A stretch of DNA of 64,000 nucleotides from Diphasiastrum complanatum (lineage: Eukaryota; Streptophyta; Lycopodiopsida; Lycopodiales; Lycopodiaceae), in contig CM055092.1 of the NCBI GenBank assembly GCA_029204225.1, forward strand, positions 62,770,692-62,834,691. The letters run 5' to 3'. Under the pieces are notes generated by a model, which worked only from the letters and a program-made list of their open reading frames with translations, had not been told where the DNA came from and searched no databases. A program made the position numbers and the translations under genes. Below are positions 34,655-48,300 of this stretch, piece after piece; the first letter of the stretch is position 1; the number at the start of each line of letters is the position of its first letter.

Positions 34655-34656
<2 letters not shown>

Positions 34657-34709
34657 CTTGGTTTGAATTAGGACGGGGACTAATGTGTATGCTTGGGGCA
34701 GGATGCATA

Positions 34710-34811
34710 CATCCTCCTCCCCATGCATGCATGTAAAAATTATAGTTAGTTTTTTTAAAGAGTGCATGGGGTAGGAGGATGCACCCATGCAACCACATCC
34801 TCCTACCCCAT
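34710..34811. repeat. Inverted repeat cluster, possible MITE end
   Basis: ATGGGGTAGGAGGATG (34766-34781) and its exact complement CATCCTCCTACCCCAT (34796-34811) form 16-bp arms around 14 bases. A third, inverted copy with one change, CATCCTCCTCCCCATGCATG, lies at 34710-34729, so a larger 34710-34781 hairpin is an alternative. Confidence 0.8.
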
Positions 34812-36209
34812 ACATAAGCACAAATCTCACACACAAATATCTTTATATATATAGTAGTTTCAATAAAAAGAAAAAATGGATGCTGAGGAGGACAAGAGAC
34901 ACATTGGGAGCAAGCATAACTTAGTATATTGGGGCTTTAACCACTGGCATGCCCACTAAGAATTCATAGTCTCTACCTACGCCAACATGCCATGCCTAAA
35001 AGATTTTAAGCCACAAACAACATAAAATATATGCTTCAATAGCAGAATTCAAGAATGCTTTCCATAAACAACTACCTTATGGTTTTTTTTTTTTCCAAAA
35101 ATACTAGTAGATCATAAGATAGAGTTATTGGCTAGGAAGTACATTTTGATTTTTTTGAATACCATAGATTATCTAGGAGGACCACAAGTTCAAGAAGCAT
35201 GGAACTGACACTAAAAAGTCATTTGAAGGATACCACTTTTAGGTAGGATATTTTTATCAAGCTAAAAGACCCAAGGAGAAATCACTACAAAGGTGAAGTA
35301 AGGAGGATTCATATTTCCTTTAGCAACAAGTTATCCTCGTAAGAAGATGAAATCTACTTCTAATAGGCAACTAGTGGAGTTGTTGGGGATAGAATCTTGA
35401 GTAAAAGTTGCATTGGTATACTATTGTAATTATGATTGCCATTTATGTTCAACTACATTTAACCTAGATAAAATTCTATTTTGAAAGGAGATGATTGCTA
35501 AAAATTCTCAATTGATCTGAAAGATGCAAGATCCCATTATGGCTAGTCACTATAGGCATATGGTTCACTTAACCACAATAACATATGCCAAAATATGGGA
35601 TTGGAAAATTTAAAACCTAGGGCCTGAGGGGCAGGCCATTTGAAATTAATCAACCTCCTTGTTATAGAACTAATTTGATTTTAGAATGAGTAGATCTACA
35701 ACAAATCACATAGGCTATTAATTATAAAAATCATTTTTTTAACATTTTTTCATGGTAGTAAGTTACATTTCATTTGAGGTAAAATGGATGTTTCTCTTTA
35801 TTCTTGTATCTCCTCTATTAGAGCTATGAATTTTTTTTGAGTTACAATCTAGAGCTACTCATAAATGTGATCCTCCTTCAATATATTTTCACAACCAATC
35901 ATGAGGTTGTTATCAATAAATTTCTAGTAATTTCACTCCAAATCAAAAAGTTGGAACTGGTGCTTCCATGTAGATGGCAAAGGTTGTCAAGACGGAGAAT
36001 GATAGTAAAGGCGTTCTAATTGCACTTTTCAAACAACACAAAAAGGAAAAAACTCCCATACGAAAATAGAGTGAAAATCACTTTTCTCAAATGAGCTTCA
36101 AGCGATGATAGATTGCTAGTACTGGATGTTGGCATAATTATCTATGCATGAAAATCAAAAGCCAAAAAATTGACAAAAAAACATGAGTACATCAATGAAA
36201 AGTGATATC

Positions 36210-36379
36210 CGTCCATCATAGTGGGTGCATGGGTAGAGTTGTTGTCTGCCACTGAAAACGTGCAGGCTCGAATCTCGACCACTATGTAGTGACATTTAAG
36301 GAGCTAAGCTCCGTAAATGGCTTGGCTAGGTTGTATATATGTTGTATATAACAACCACTAGTTAATATATGCCATTCAA
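36210..36379 (+). mobile_element. tRNA-derived SINE
   Basis: A 170-bp unit begins with a tRNA-like head: an A-box-like TGGGTGCATGGGTAGAG (36222-36238) and a B-box GGCTCGAATCT (36265-36275), spaced as in a pol III promoter. A short unrelated tail follows. Imperfect direct repeats flank it (AAAAGTGATATC at 36198-36209 and AAAAGCAATATG at 36380-36391, 9 of 12 identical), as expected for target-site duplications. The tRNA of origin is unclear. Confidence 0.65.
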
Positions 36380-36391
36380 AAAAGCAATATG

Positions 36392-39071
36392 CATATTAGA
36401 TACACAACAACATGCCTTTCAATGAAAATTGTTGTTGAATGCAAAAATGATGCTACATAATTTTGGCGTCAAATTATAAGAGGAGTTATTTTGAAATATT
36501 GTTGAGTAGTTTGACAAATTACATGTGACAATATATAAAAGTTTTTGAATATTTTGTACATGATTTTGTTGTTAGTAGAAATTATCATGATGTTGTGTCA
36601 AGGCAAGTTGATGCTATTCAAAAACTTGTACTCATTGTAATAAAAATCATTAAAATTTATTTTCAATTTCCAGTTTAATACCATGATACCATACAATGTA
36701 TCACAATTGTCATATTTTACATTGTGTGCATGAGATGCTATAAACTTTTAAAACGTGTATGATGATTTAGTTGTACAATATAGATATAAGAAAGGTTTAA
36801 ATGAAAGGTCTATGAAAACAAACATTTATGATAATGGCTTGACAAATTTTGAAACAATTCTAAGGAATCAATTTCCATTTAGTTATATCAAATGACAAAA
36901 GTTTGCAAACAACAAACTAGAGAATGTAAGAAGTTGAAAAATCACAAGTGGAAGATGTGTAGAAGATGTGTATTATGAACTTAAAAACACACACACACAC
37001 ACACACAACTTTCAATTTGCATTCGAACAAGCATGACCTACCTATTTGCAAGGAACATAAATATACACCCCTTCCCCAAAAGAACTAGTTTTAAAAAATT
37101 GATGAAGATTAATAGTGATTGATGTTATGCTTGTCTAGCTGCTAAACAAGTCCAATATGCCATGGAAATACAAACATTAGCATATGGAACTTCATAAATC
37201 ATAGTTATCTCTCGCATGCCATGGAAAATACAAAAGTTAGCATATGCAATTTTAAATACCAGAAATGTATTTGGGTGTCATCACTGATGGCAATGTTGAG
37301 AGAACATCAATAGCCTATCTCTCTCTGTATCTGCGGCCTCCCCTCATGTAGTTTCTGAGAGGTATGCATGGGTATGGTTGATGCATGACATGGTATGGCA
37401 GATCCCAACTTTTCTAGATCAGTAATCAAGAGTTTGTTGGCTCCCAATATAGCTTGAGCACATTTTGCATCATAGAAAATGTGATTAAAGAAAACATCAA
37501 AGCAAGAAATTTAGTTTCATAAAACCATGAGCTATTTGGAAATAAAAAACTTCTAAAATCCCTTGGTTACATATAAAAGCATCAAAACTACTATGCAATA
37601 TAAACAACCATTACAATAGGATGGTTTGCTTACTCACTAATTATAAGGCTCACCACTTTGCAACTTGGAATATCCACATGATATCATCCATAAAATACAC
37701 TCTTCCAGCACATACACTCTTCCAAATAACATGGAAAATGGATCGCTTTAAAACTAGCTCTTCCAACACAATGAAGCTAGATGTCTAGACATGGTCCGAT
37801 TCATAGTATTTGCAAATGTATAGTAGTCCACTTGTTAAATAATGTTCAATCTTGAAGTACCTAAAACCTATATAATTTTTACCAAACATATCTACATGAC
37901 CTCATCTTAACAATCACAAACATCATGTGGCAAAAATAGTATTATCACTAAATGGGACCTTTTGATACCCTTCTATTCAATTTTTATCCATGCAGGTTTG
38001 CGAGGACATTCTTCAGCATGACTTTCATCCTTACAGTCGAAAGTTGAATGAACAAACACCAAATGTCTCATTTCTTCACCAATAGCTTCATAATAAACAA
38101 TATTGGGCTACACACCTTGACATGACGTGCATCAATAGAACAACAAACATAAATAATGTGGCATCTTGGTAGGCATATGTATACCTTAGAAATCCTAATA
38201 ATCTATGTGTGTCAACAACCTCAACGAATATTTATAAGTATTAATATCTGCATAATGATAGTACAAACATGATAGTTGCCATCAAATCTAAGCTATGTGA
38301 AATAAAGGTTTAAGTCCATTACTGGTCCAAAACAAGGAAGCCCGGATATTTGTAATTGACGTGGAGTTATCCAAGTTAGTGAAAAGCTTTAAGCAACAAC
38401 TAGTGAAATTTTTTGTCAAATAAGATACAAACCCAATTCAACTCATACCAATATCTGCCAATGCCTAACTAATTTTTTAATGAATATTAAACATGATATA
38501 TGCACTCGGAATCAAGAAAACGTCATAGTAACTTCCATATCACATCCATGAATGCCAAAGAAGCCACATTGAGTTGTCCCAATTTTAAGGGAAAATGATA
38601 CTAGTCGTATTGAGTGTGCCACACTAAGCTAAAGCCAAGGTTCACTTTGAGTAGGCCTGCTAAAGCAATTGAAGGTCAATAGGGGTTGATCGTGAGTTTT
38701 GTAGAATATTGCTCGGCACAGGCCTAAAATCAAAGGTGATTTTATTTGAAAAACGACATTAATAAAATAGATTGATGTCTAGTACCATTTTTCAAACTAT
38801 GATAATGGCTCTAAATTCTCATACAAGGGGAATGATGCATACGTATCATAGAAACTACTTAGAATATGAAATGAGAACATCAAATTTATAATGGACCCTT
38901 GTCCAAGATTTCATTTTATCTTGCTTGCCAAACAAATATACTAAGAAGCTTGTATTGCTTACTACAAAAGGTGTAGTGCCCCATGTACAATATAAAAGAA
39001 TAGTTGACAATATGCTAATGTTGATCACCCCACCTTTTAGCCAACTTGCATGCTTACCTAGGGGCTCAAAC
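36392..39071. other. AT-rich spacer 3' of the SDR gene
   Basis: No gene recognised. Contains an (AC)n tract at 36986-37008. The part near 39071 is presumably the 3' UTR of the minus-strand SDR gene. Confidence 0.4.
36986..37008. repeat. (AC)n microsatellite
   Basis: About 23 bases of AC dinucleotide. Confidence 0.9.
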
Positions 39072-39307
39072 TTACCATTCTATTTCTTGGCCATCCCAAG
39101 CAAAAAATTTTCCATTGTCTTGCATCTCTATTTTATCAATAATCTCAAGCAACCTTCTAACTGAATACTGTGTTGTAAAAAGCTTTTCGTTGGGAACATT
39201 GCGTTGAAAAGGTTTTGATAGGTCTGTGTCAACAGTACCAGGATGAAGCAAAATGCAAATAATGGGGTCCTTTCGACGGGCGAATTCCAAAGATATATTC
39301 TTCGTCA
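39072..39307 (-). CDS. SDR last exon
   Basis: 236 bp from acceptor TTTATTGTAG to the TAA stop. Reads TKNISLEFARRKDPIICILL, HPGTVDTDLSKPFQRNVP and GKFFAWDGQEIEW. The open frame continues upstream into the intron, which explains a longer apparent ORF. Confidence 0.93.
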
Positions 39308-42300
39308 CTACAATAAAAATAACATCATGAATCGATACATAATAGACACATTGTCGAAGTGAATCTTCATTCACGTAATGCACATTGCAATAATATATAT
39401 ACGCATTCATGAAGCACAATGAAATAACTGAAAACAAATTGTAATTTTTTGATATGAGAAATAACTTTAACCTGACAATTTGGAAGAACTAGACTAATCA
39501 AAAGTTTCTTTTCCTAACATAGGAAAGCATACTTCATCACGAAAGAATGTTTGTCAACCATTTTGAGCTTGACATGTCATGCCTTTAACCTTCTTGTGAC
39601 CCTTATTCAATCCATTTCTTGGAACTTGATTGTATGTTTTAAGTCTTTTGCACATAGGTCAACCAAATGTGCTAATCCCATGGTTGCCTCGTTTATAGTG
39701 TTGTATCTCGTATGCATCAAATCTGATCTCCTTAAAACATTTTTTGTAATGGGTAGGAAATGTTCCAAATTTGCTGACATGGGTGGAAACATTACAACTA
39801 TGGACTAGTGAGTCATGCACGTCTACAAATCTTCTAAAAGTGATCCAAATCTATGTTATGCTTACTTGGAGAGAATCAGAATTTGACAATTGAAACAGTC
39901 CGTTCAAGTTAAATGTGGCAGCGTTATGATTTGTTGACATCATAGCAATGGACATACCTTGCATGAGAGCTTAATGGGCCTTGAAATACTTACAATGATA
40001 CTAAGGCCTTTGCCTTTCCTCTTGGTCCAACATTCTATAATGATGACGAATGTTCTCCTACTTTATCTCAATAATGATTACAGATAGGACAACTGTTAAA
40101 GGATGCACATTGCATAAGGACGTCGTCCTATATGAATTATTAAGTGTAGTTGTCACTGTATCTTGAATAATAAAAACAATAAATAGGCCAAAACGCCTTG
40201 AGTACTACAACTTAATAAGAACTGGTCCTTTTGGAAGTGGAAAAAACCCCATAACAGATGGATCAGACACAAGGAGAGACCAACAGCCCACCTTTCTCCC
40301 TCACCTCGGTTAATGATTGGTCAATGATGATAGTAGGTTGTGGATTTAAGCAGGTTGTGGATCATCAAGAGGTCTTCGCGCTTTATTTAAGCAGGTTGTG
40401 GATTACAAACTCCTTGATAATGTATTTTGGAGAGAGAACCTGCATGGCAGCTTGTTTAAGTTTTCTTGAGGATGTAGTGAGCAAAATCCTAGCGCCCAGA
40501 TGATCTAAAACATTTCACCATAATTCTAAAAGTTTGTAAAGGTTTCCAAGCAAGAGAGATAGCCCCTTAGAGAAGGTCCAATCCTAAAGTGAAGGACCCA
40601 ACCCTTATGGGAAAGGTACTAGCATCATGTAAATGTGGGTTCAGCCATTAAATGAAGGTTAAGACCAATTGAAATGGGTAGCCTTTGTTTGTGGAATGAC
40701 AAAACATTATGCTAGATGTGAATCCTATTTCTTAAAGATTGGATGTTGCAACCAATTATTGGTTGCAACTTGTGTATAATTGCATGTGGCCATACAATGT
40801 GTATAATTGTAGTTTACAACAAGAAAAAATGATGTAATAGCAAAAGAACAACCATAAAGAAAGAAAAAAAAGGAGTTGTTGAAGGTGTCACAAATCAGGA
40901 TAGAGCACACATTGTCTAGAGATGCTTGGGAGAACAATTGAATCAATGCATAGAGTACATAAAGATACATAGATTAAAATAAACCAAACTAGTGGAGACA
41001 AAAAGTCATGCGTATGTGCTTAGAAAAAGTGTGTTTGGGTGTCTTATGACATATTAGCTAAAACTCCAACAAAGTGTCATTAAGAGCAAGTTAAGAGTCA
41101 TTATAGAATGTAATGTTAACGTTATTGGCATTAAGGACATGTCCTACAACAGTTCTCAAAGGAAGCTGTCAATATACCTTGCACAATAAAATAATATATA
41201 GGCCAAAGTTTTAAAAGTAGTGTAAGCTAATAAAATCTACCCCATATGTGGAAAAGGACTTGTACACAATCTACATGGTTATCATCTAAATGAATTGACA
41301 AGCTTTATGCTCTTTCTTAATCCTCACAGAGCTATGGTTATGGCTTTGAAAGGTACTTGTAGGTTTGACAGGTACTAATGCTTGCACTCGTAAGGCACTG
41401 ACCCCTGACATCTTGAACATGGAAAGATAGTGATGCACTATCCACCATAGAAATTAATTGAACCTTGAGCCCACAAGCTTTTAATATGATATTTGAACAA
41501 ATATTTGGGTGTATTAACGAGCTTGCCATTTATCACTAGGATTCATAAAGCCAAATATCAACAAGACCATATTTGAGCCTCTGAAAATAGCTAAGTCCCA
41601 ACTACGTCAAAAGAAGGGTCTAAGAGCATTCTAGTGAGCCTCATTTGCTAATAGGTGGATTTTCATAAGCTTACCATAACTAGGGTATCTCATATGGTTA
41701 GAGTAGGCATGATGAAGGTAGACTAGCATTCCTCCTTGAGATGACTCTTTTCTTGTGAGATGCTGGCTTCTTACATGATAACTTTCATTTTCCTTTGTGT
41801 GCTCATACCATGTCTTACTTAGAGTCTCCAATATGGGAACCATCATATATTAGCTATACAAACAGTTTTTGATTGTCAGGGTTATCATGCTACTCCACCT
41901 AGCCTGGCGTCCACAGGGCCACTATCAACATTGTTACTTTGATAGTTCTGGGCATATGTTTTCCATTGACGATACTTTTGATATAGTTGATTTTCTGATA
42001 TCTATGCTCCTCATATGACTAGGACCATATCAATGACTTGATTGCTATGGAATTATAATTTTGTTCACACTTCCCTCCACTCCTTTTGAAGTTAAATTGC
42101 CAATGGCCAGCACATGAAAGATAACTGCTCCTACACTTGACTCCTATTTTCTATCAATAACGTCCAGCCTTTGCTGATTTGACATTTTACTTCTTGTCAA
42201 TTTTGTGTACTATGATCCAGTGAAACTGTTGTTTGGTTATAGAAAGTTTCCATCTGTCTCTTCCAATTTGAAAGATAATGCTTATGATCAAATCCACAAA

Positions 42301-45300
42301 CTAAAGGTTCCATATTGATTCTTTTGCATCTCCCTGATGATAAAACAAATGGAACACCACATCTATGTTTTGATTATAATGTCTTTATCAAACTCAACCT
42401 TAAGAACCCCAAGGATAAGAATAATCATTTGTTTGATCATTTAGGAAGTTATGTTGTTTTCTCAGGGGTGGATGTTTGTTCTGGTTATCTCCGAATCCGT
42501 ATTCCCCTCTATACAATGAGTACAATATTGCTTCCACAATTTTTAAGGTAGTTTTGGCTTAGAATCAAGCACAAGCACAATTGAACGGTAAAACTAGGAA
42601 TAACAACTAAATAGCGAGCAAGGCTCAGATTTAGACAAGAATTACTTACATTGATTAAGTACAGTTTTACAACTAGGAATAACAACTACAGGTTTAAACA
42701 AGAACTACTTACATTGATTAAGTGCAGTTTTAGATGCCCTATATGAATGCCAGCCTCCTGTCCGATTATCGCCAATCGATCCAATCCTTGCACTCAAGTT
42801 TGCAACCACTGCTTTCTGACTTCCTACACCTTTACCTGCTGTAAGCAATGGCCACATGTGCTGGGCAACAAAGAATGAAAGAATGAGTCAAGACATACAT
42901 TTACGTTAGTGAGGCAGAAATTTGATTTGCAGCTCATGTACAAGCAATGTTTAGTCTTAGGCCTTTCAAGCGGGAAAAGGGTAAGATTACTTGAACAAGG
43001 GATGCCCAGAATTGCAAGCTAGGATCCGAATGCATAGAGCTAGTAAATATTTAAGATCCATGTTTGTAGGTCCAATAAGGCCTTGCAAAGTATACAAAGG
43101 GATGTCACATAGCTTTGGAAACAATAGAAGTGCATTCTTGGAAGAAGTGTGATTGGGGAACAAAGGAAGTGATTTTTTTTGTTACATGATTAGGGATTTA
43201 CTTTGGAAAAGCAATCACTCTATGGAGAAGAGCATGCTAGCATAAAGATCTGGATGGTTCTCAGAGGTTACCTCTGAGCAAAAAGATATAAAGAGCAATC
43301 TGAATGTGGAATTAGAACTGAAGAAAAATTTCCATGGGAATAATGCATTATCTAAGCTAAATATAATCTGAAGCTATGCTAAACTAAATATCAAGCTATG
43401 CTATGGACTAAAAACTAGTCTCCAAATAATCAGCCCACTAGAATGGGGATGTTTAGCCCTATGCATTCTGTATCAGCCTTGATTACGGTTGGTGGCTATG
43501 CCCTACCATGAGATTGGTATAATTGACTAGATAATAAATACCAAAGATGAATTCCAATAATAAATAGAGGGTTTCAAGGGCCTATACCATCAGGAACAAG
43601 GCCCAAGAAGGTGACAAAAACATCCCTGCAACTATTCCCATCCTCAAAAAACAATTGTCCTTAGTGCCAGTGTAATGAAAATGCTGAAACAATGACTATA
43701 TACCTACAGAACTTAAATCATGCTATACAAATGGCCCATGAAGGCCAACTAAGGCATCAAATAGAACTGCATGACTACAGTATACCATAATAACTCCAAT
43801 ATTTCACATACATACCATGGCCAATCTAATGGACTCACAATGCAGATGAATATGAAGTATTTGATTAGCACTTGGCATAAGGGCTTGACTACTGAATACA
43901 AAGAAATACCTTGCCAACCAAATAGAAAAGAAGTGCAGTCATTTAGGGGATAGTACCATACTCGCAAATATACCCCAAGCCCTTTGTGTACACCAAAAAT
44001 ATCAACTAAAAACAGGAATAGATGGCACAGGAGAACCTATTCCAAGCTATATGTACAACCATGTATATTAGACGCTTGGAAATTGTAAGTATACCCCAAG
44101 ATAGCTGTTAACAACCATGAATGCCAAATGATAGCAATAGCAAAAGACACTTGACCAGAAGTTGTATAATTCTGCTAAGAAACAGGTCCATAGTCACATG
44201 AACTAGTTCAAGATACGGTTAAGTAACTAGTAGGGCACATGACAGTTAGTATCACAGCATGGTTGCTCAAACATTATTAGGCAAAAAATTTTCTTTTTAA
44301 ACATCTGATGACACCTGAGTTACCACCAAGGTTGCAATCCGCGTTCCGGATCGCGTTCCGGAATTTCCCATTAGGGTTTCCAGGAACGCAAATTTTTTTT
44401 TTTTTTGGTATAGTTGCCAATATGGGTATCATGTGAAAGGATATCAAAAAAGCAATTGTTATGCAGATTTGTTGCTTGGTTTCAGATGGCTGCGGGCTAC
44501 ATTGATTAGAAATCTGGACATCAGTAGATGGTTTAAGAAAACTGGCTGCATTTTCATATGGTTTCAGAAATTTGGACTGTGTAGTTTGCCGACTGTTTCG
44601 GGTGCGAAACACCAAAAAGTGGGTATTCACTCAGGGAGTTGGAAGGCCAAATCATGAAGAGGCCTTACCGTCGGGGCCGGGGTCTACCGGCAGCCCCCGG
44701 ACCCCGCCGTTGGGGGGCGTTGCCCCCCAAACCCCCCACCGGGGGGCTACCACCCCCCAGACCCCCTGTTTCTCGGGGGGCCGCCCCCCGAACCCCCTGT
44801 TTCAGCTATTCCAAAAGAAGTATACGATTCCCGCCAATCTAAGGAAGGCTCCTTCTAACTCTTTCTATCATTTTCTAACAGAAAACGGAATCAATAGATC
44901 TGCAAACCATTGGCATCAGAACACCATTCAAAACTGATTTAGTTAGTATTAAACTCAAAAAAAAAAAAATGGCCATTACTCCTTTTTCCACAAAAAAAAA
45001 AAAAAAAAAAAAAACGATTGCGATCCGGGTCGCGGATCGCTGACGTTCCGGATCGCACGATCCGGAACGTTTTTGCAGCGGATCGCGATCCACTGCAACA
45101 TAGGTTCAACTTACCACATAAGGGAGATTTGCTTCCCTTATGAAACTCCGTTGAACTAAAGTTTCCAAGTTTCTCTAGTAACCCTATGATGACTGCTACG
45201 CCACTTCAGGACCACATTGAATATTCTTTTTTCCCTATGATGGCCTAAATATTGACCTGGAAATCTCAATTAGACTGCCAATGGCGGCCGCTAAATTGCC

Positions 45301-48300
45301 TTGCCAACACATCAGTAATGCATTCTCTTTTACTATACTATTTTCAAGTTTATACGGTAATGCATAGACTTGCAATCGAGGTAAGTATAGTTACGACAAT
45401 CACTTTCCCCAATGAAGGCAGCAGAGCTTTCACAGAAAAGGGACCTTTTTCCTCCTTTTAGTGATGGTTGAGTATCGACTTGGAAGCTCTATTGACACTG
45501 AATTGATTGCAATTTGCTTCAAGAAAGTGCTAGCTTGAGCCTCAAGTTTTGGGTTGATAATTATATCAAAAGTGATAATCACATCATGGCTAGAGTATAC
45601 TAGTAATGGCATAAATCTCAAAAACTATGAAGAATGGATAGAGATATCTAATAATGAGTTAATAGCGATATCAAATGATGATGAATTGATAGAGATATCT
45701 AATGATGAAGAATTTACAGAGATATCTGATGACAAATCACTTTGAATCATAGATGCACAGAAACGCGTTTACGCGTTTCTCCTCCCAAAATCGCAAAAAA
45801 AAAAAAAAAATTGGAAAAATAGCTTATGGCTGAATTTCTTTTAGGGGATCAATGGTCAAACCAGCGTTTTGCCTCTCAGAAGTGCAGTAGATGGGGCACA
45901 AACAGATCTTATTTTCAATAGCTATTTGGTTGTTATTTGCTCTGGTTTTCAATAAATGCTCAGGGGGTTCGGGGGGGCGGCAGCCCCCCGAGAAACAGGG
46001 GGTCCGGGGGGCGGTAGCCCCCCGGTGGGGGGTTTGGGGGCCTATCGCACTCCTTGAGCGAAAACACACTTACTGGGACCATCTGTGATCGTAACAGAAA
46101 GGCTAGAGGTTAGTTTTGAATTTTTATCCTTGACAGAACCCAACATGATTAATGCACCTGAACTGGACCATCCTGCACCCGAAACAGTCGACAAAATACA
46201 CAGTAATTATGCTCTTAATTAGAGCTTTCATCTGATACCCATATTGCCCATAAAAAAACCAAAAAATATATATATAAAAAAAACGTTTCTGGAATTTTTT
46301 TTAAAATTTCAGAAACGCGTTTCTGAACCGCGTTTCAGAAACGCAGTGCATCTATGCTTTGAATAGTAATGAGGTTGTGATGAAAAATATACTCGAGAAA
46401 AGTGTTTTGGATGTATAGATTCAACAAATAGTCAAAAAGTGTTGAAAATTCAAACTTTTGTTTATGGTCAAGACTAGAACATATTGGCCTGTCTATTTCA
46501 ACAATAGTTTGGAACATTAGAGGTGTTTTCAGTCTCAATTTTGAGGATTTGTGCTTGCTGTCCATTGTTGGCAAAAACAGAGAGATGATCCACGCAAAGA
46601 GATTTATACATTGTTTGGAGAAAGTAATTGGATCAAGTAAGGTTTGAGAGGAACTACAAATTGCTTAATTGCTGGCCCAGGAGGAGTCTGAGAGAAGTGC
46701 GTTGACATGCAAGCTAGATTTGGTAATTTTTAGCAAGGGTTGTGGTTGTTTGTTGTCCACCATCACTTCATGCAAGGGGTATTTTGCATAGGATTAGCTT
46801 TCTGTCCTATCACTATTCTAGTGAAAATATCGCCTAAAATCAGTTTTCCATTGCATATTAAGAGCTAGTGCACTTTGACTAAGTGCTGTCCGTTATTTTC
46901 TTACAAGCTGTATCATCTAATTTGGATGGTAAGAACTAGTGGAAAGATTTGACGGAGGTTCCGAAACTCATTGAAGAGTGAACCTAGAAGCTGCCTCAAG
47001 CCTATCATAGATTGCAATTGGATATGGAAGAGTTTTAGTTTTAATCTTGAGGAAGCTTGGAGGTTGCCAATTTTTATGTGCATCTGAGTGGACATCAGTT
47101 CTACAAGTCATACTATTGATATTATGGCTCTTCTCCAGCCAAAACATTTGATAATTATTGTGCATGCAGGAGGATATTTGCTTATATTAGCAAATCATTG
47201 GAGACCGGGGTTTCGTACATAAATGTTGCATTGGAAGTAGTAGACTATGACTTGGAGTCTTTATCAATCTTAATGATCAGATTTTTCCACAAAGAATAGT
47301 TAGTCCTCTCAAGCTCGCTAGCTTTAGGAAGAACAGCTTCATTTATGCTACTCGTGAACGCAGACTATTCTCATGGATCGAGATTAATGAAGGTTTGTTA
47401 CAGGAAAAGAGTCTCTACCATCATAAGCATTCAAGAAAGCCCTTTTGGTGTCCATTTGTTGAGGTCTCAACCAAAGTATGCAGCTAAAGCAAGTACAATT
47501 CTGATTGTAGGCATCTTAGCCGTAGGAGCAAAAGTATGCTTGCACTCAATTCCCTCTTTTGTTTGTCAATAATACCGTCTAATAAAAGAGCATTTAACTC
47601 GAACTTTGGTCTTGTTTCTCTCAAAGTAAGAGTCATCACAAAACTTTGATAGGCAAGTGGTAAACTATTAAGTACAATCGGTACCGACACTATATCAGGT
47701 GTACTTTCTCCCATGGCCGTAAGTCGATCTTTCAGTTCCTTGACCTCTGTAGTATAGTATGTAGTAGACTCTCATGTGCTCATCGTGAAATTGTATAACG
47801 TTCTGGTGAGGAAAAAAATTCGTGACTGATTCATAGTCTCATGCATCCCACTCTTCCTTCGATTCACATGCATCTCTAATATGAGGAATCATGTTATTTA
47901 TAACTAATAGATTTATGATATGATAAGGTTTTCGCCTTTTCCATGTGTGTTCTTATCTTCTTGCTCGGAAAATGAGGTCTACATGGAGCAACCATAGCAC
48001 TTCTAAGAGAGGGAAAAGAACCATTGCAAGCTCAAAAAAGCATTGTATGGGACAGCAGAATTGATGAAAGTTTCAAAATATTTGGCTTTGAAAGAATAAA
48101 ATTGAGGCTAATAAGTTAAAAAACAGTAACAAGATATATTGGTGGTATCTTGTATGTGGACGATCTTCTCATTACATGTATCAATAGGGGTTTGATAGGA
48201 CGAAAATATGGCCATATAGTGCTAAAAAGATTTGATATGCAAAAAAGTAAACCCATCTCTCCCCTATCAAGATCAATGAAAAATTAGTGAAAGAGGATAA

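Larger units (their letters stand above)
33713..36197. other. Spacer with microsatellite and inverted repeats
   Basis: No gene recognised. Long minus-strand ORFs at 34513-34836 come from a (GA)n tract. 34860-36190 is plain AT-rich sequence. Confidence 0.4.

Noticed and set aside
34486-34836. Long minus-strand ORFs near 34.5-34.8 kb
   Set aside because: Driven by the (GA)n tract and an inverted repeat; no conserved domain.
41338-41529. Minus-strand ORF with a faint PPR-like IILKACG word
   Set aside because: A single word without the 35-residue repeat pattern.
44572-44937. Proline-rich ORFs in the GC-rich core of hAT-like element 1
   Set aside because: Present in all frames of a hairpin repeat and inside a non-coding element.
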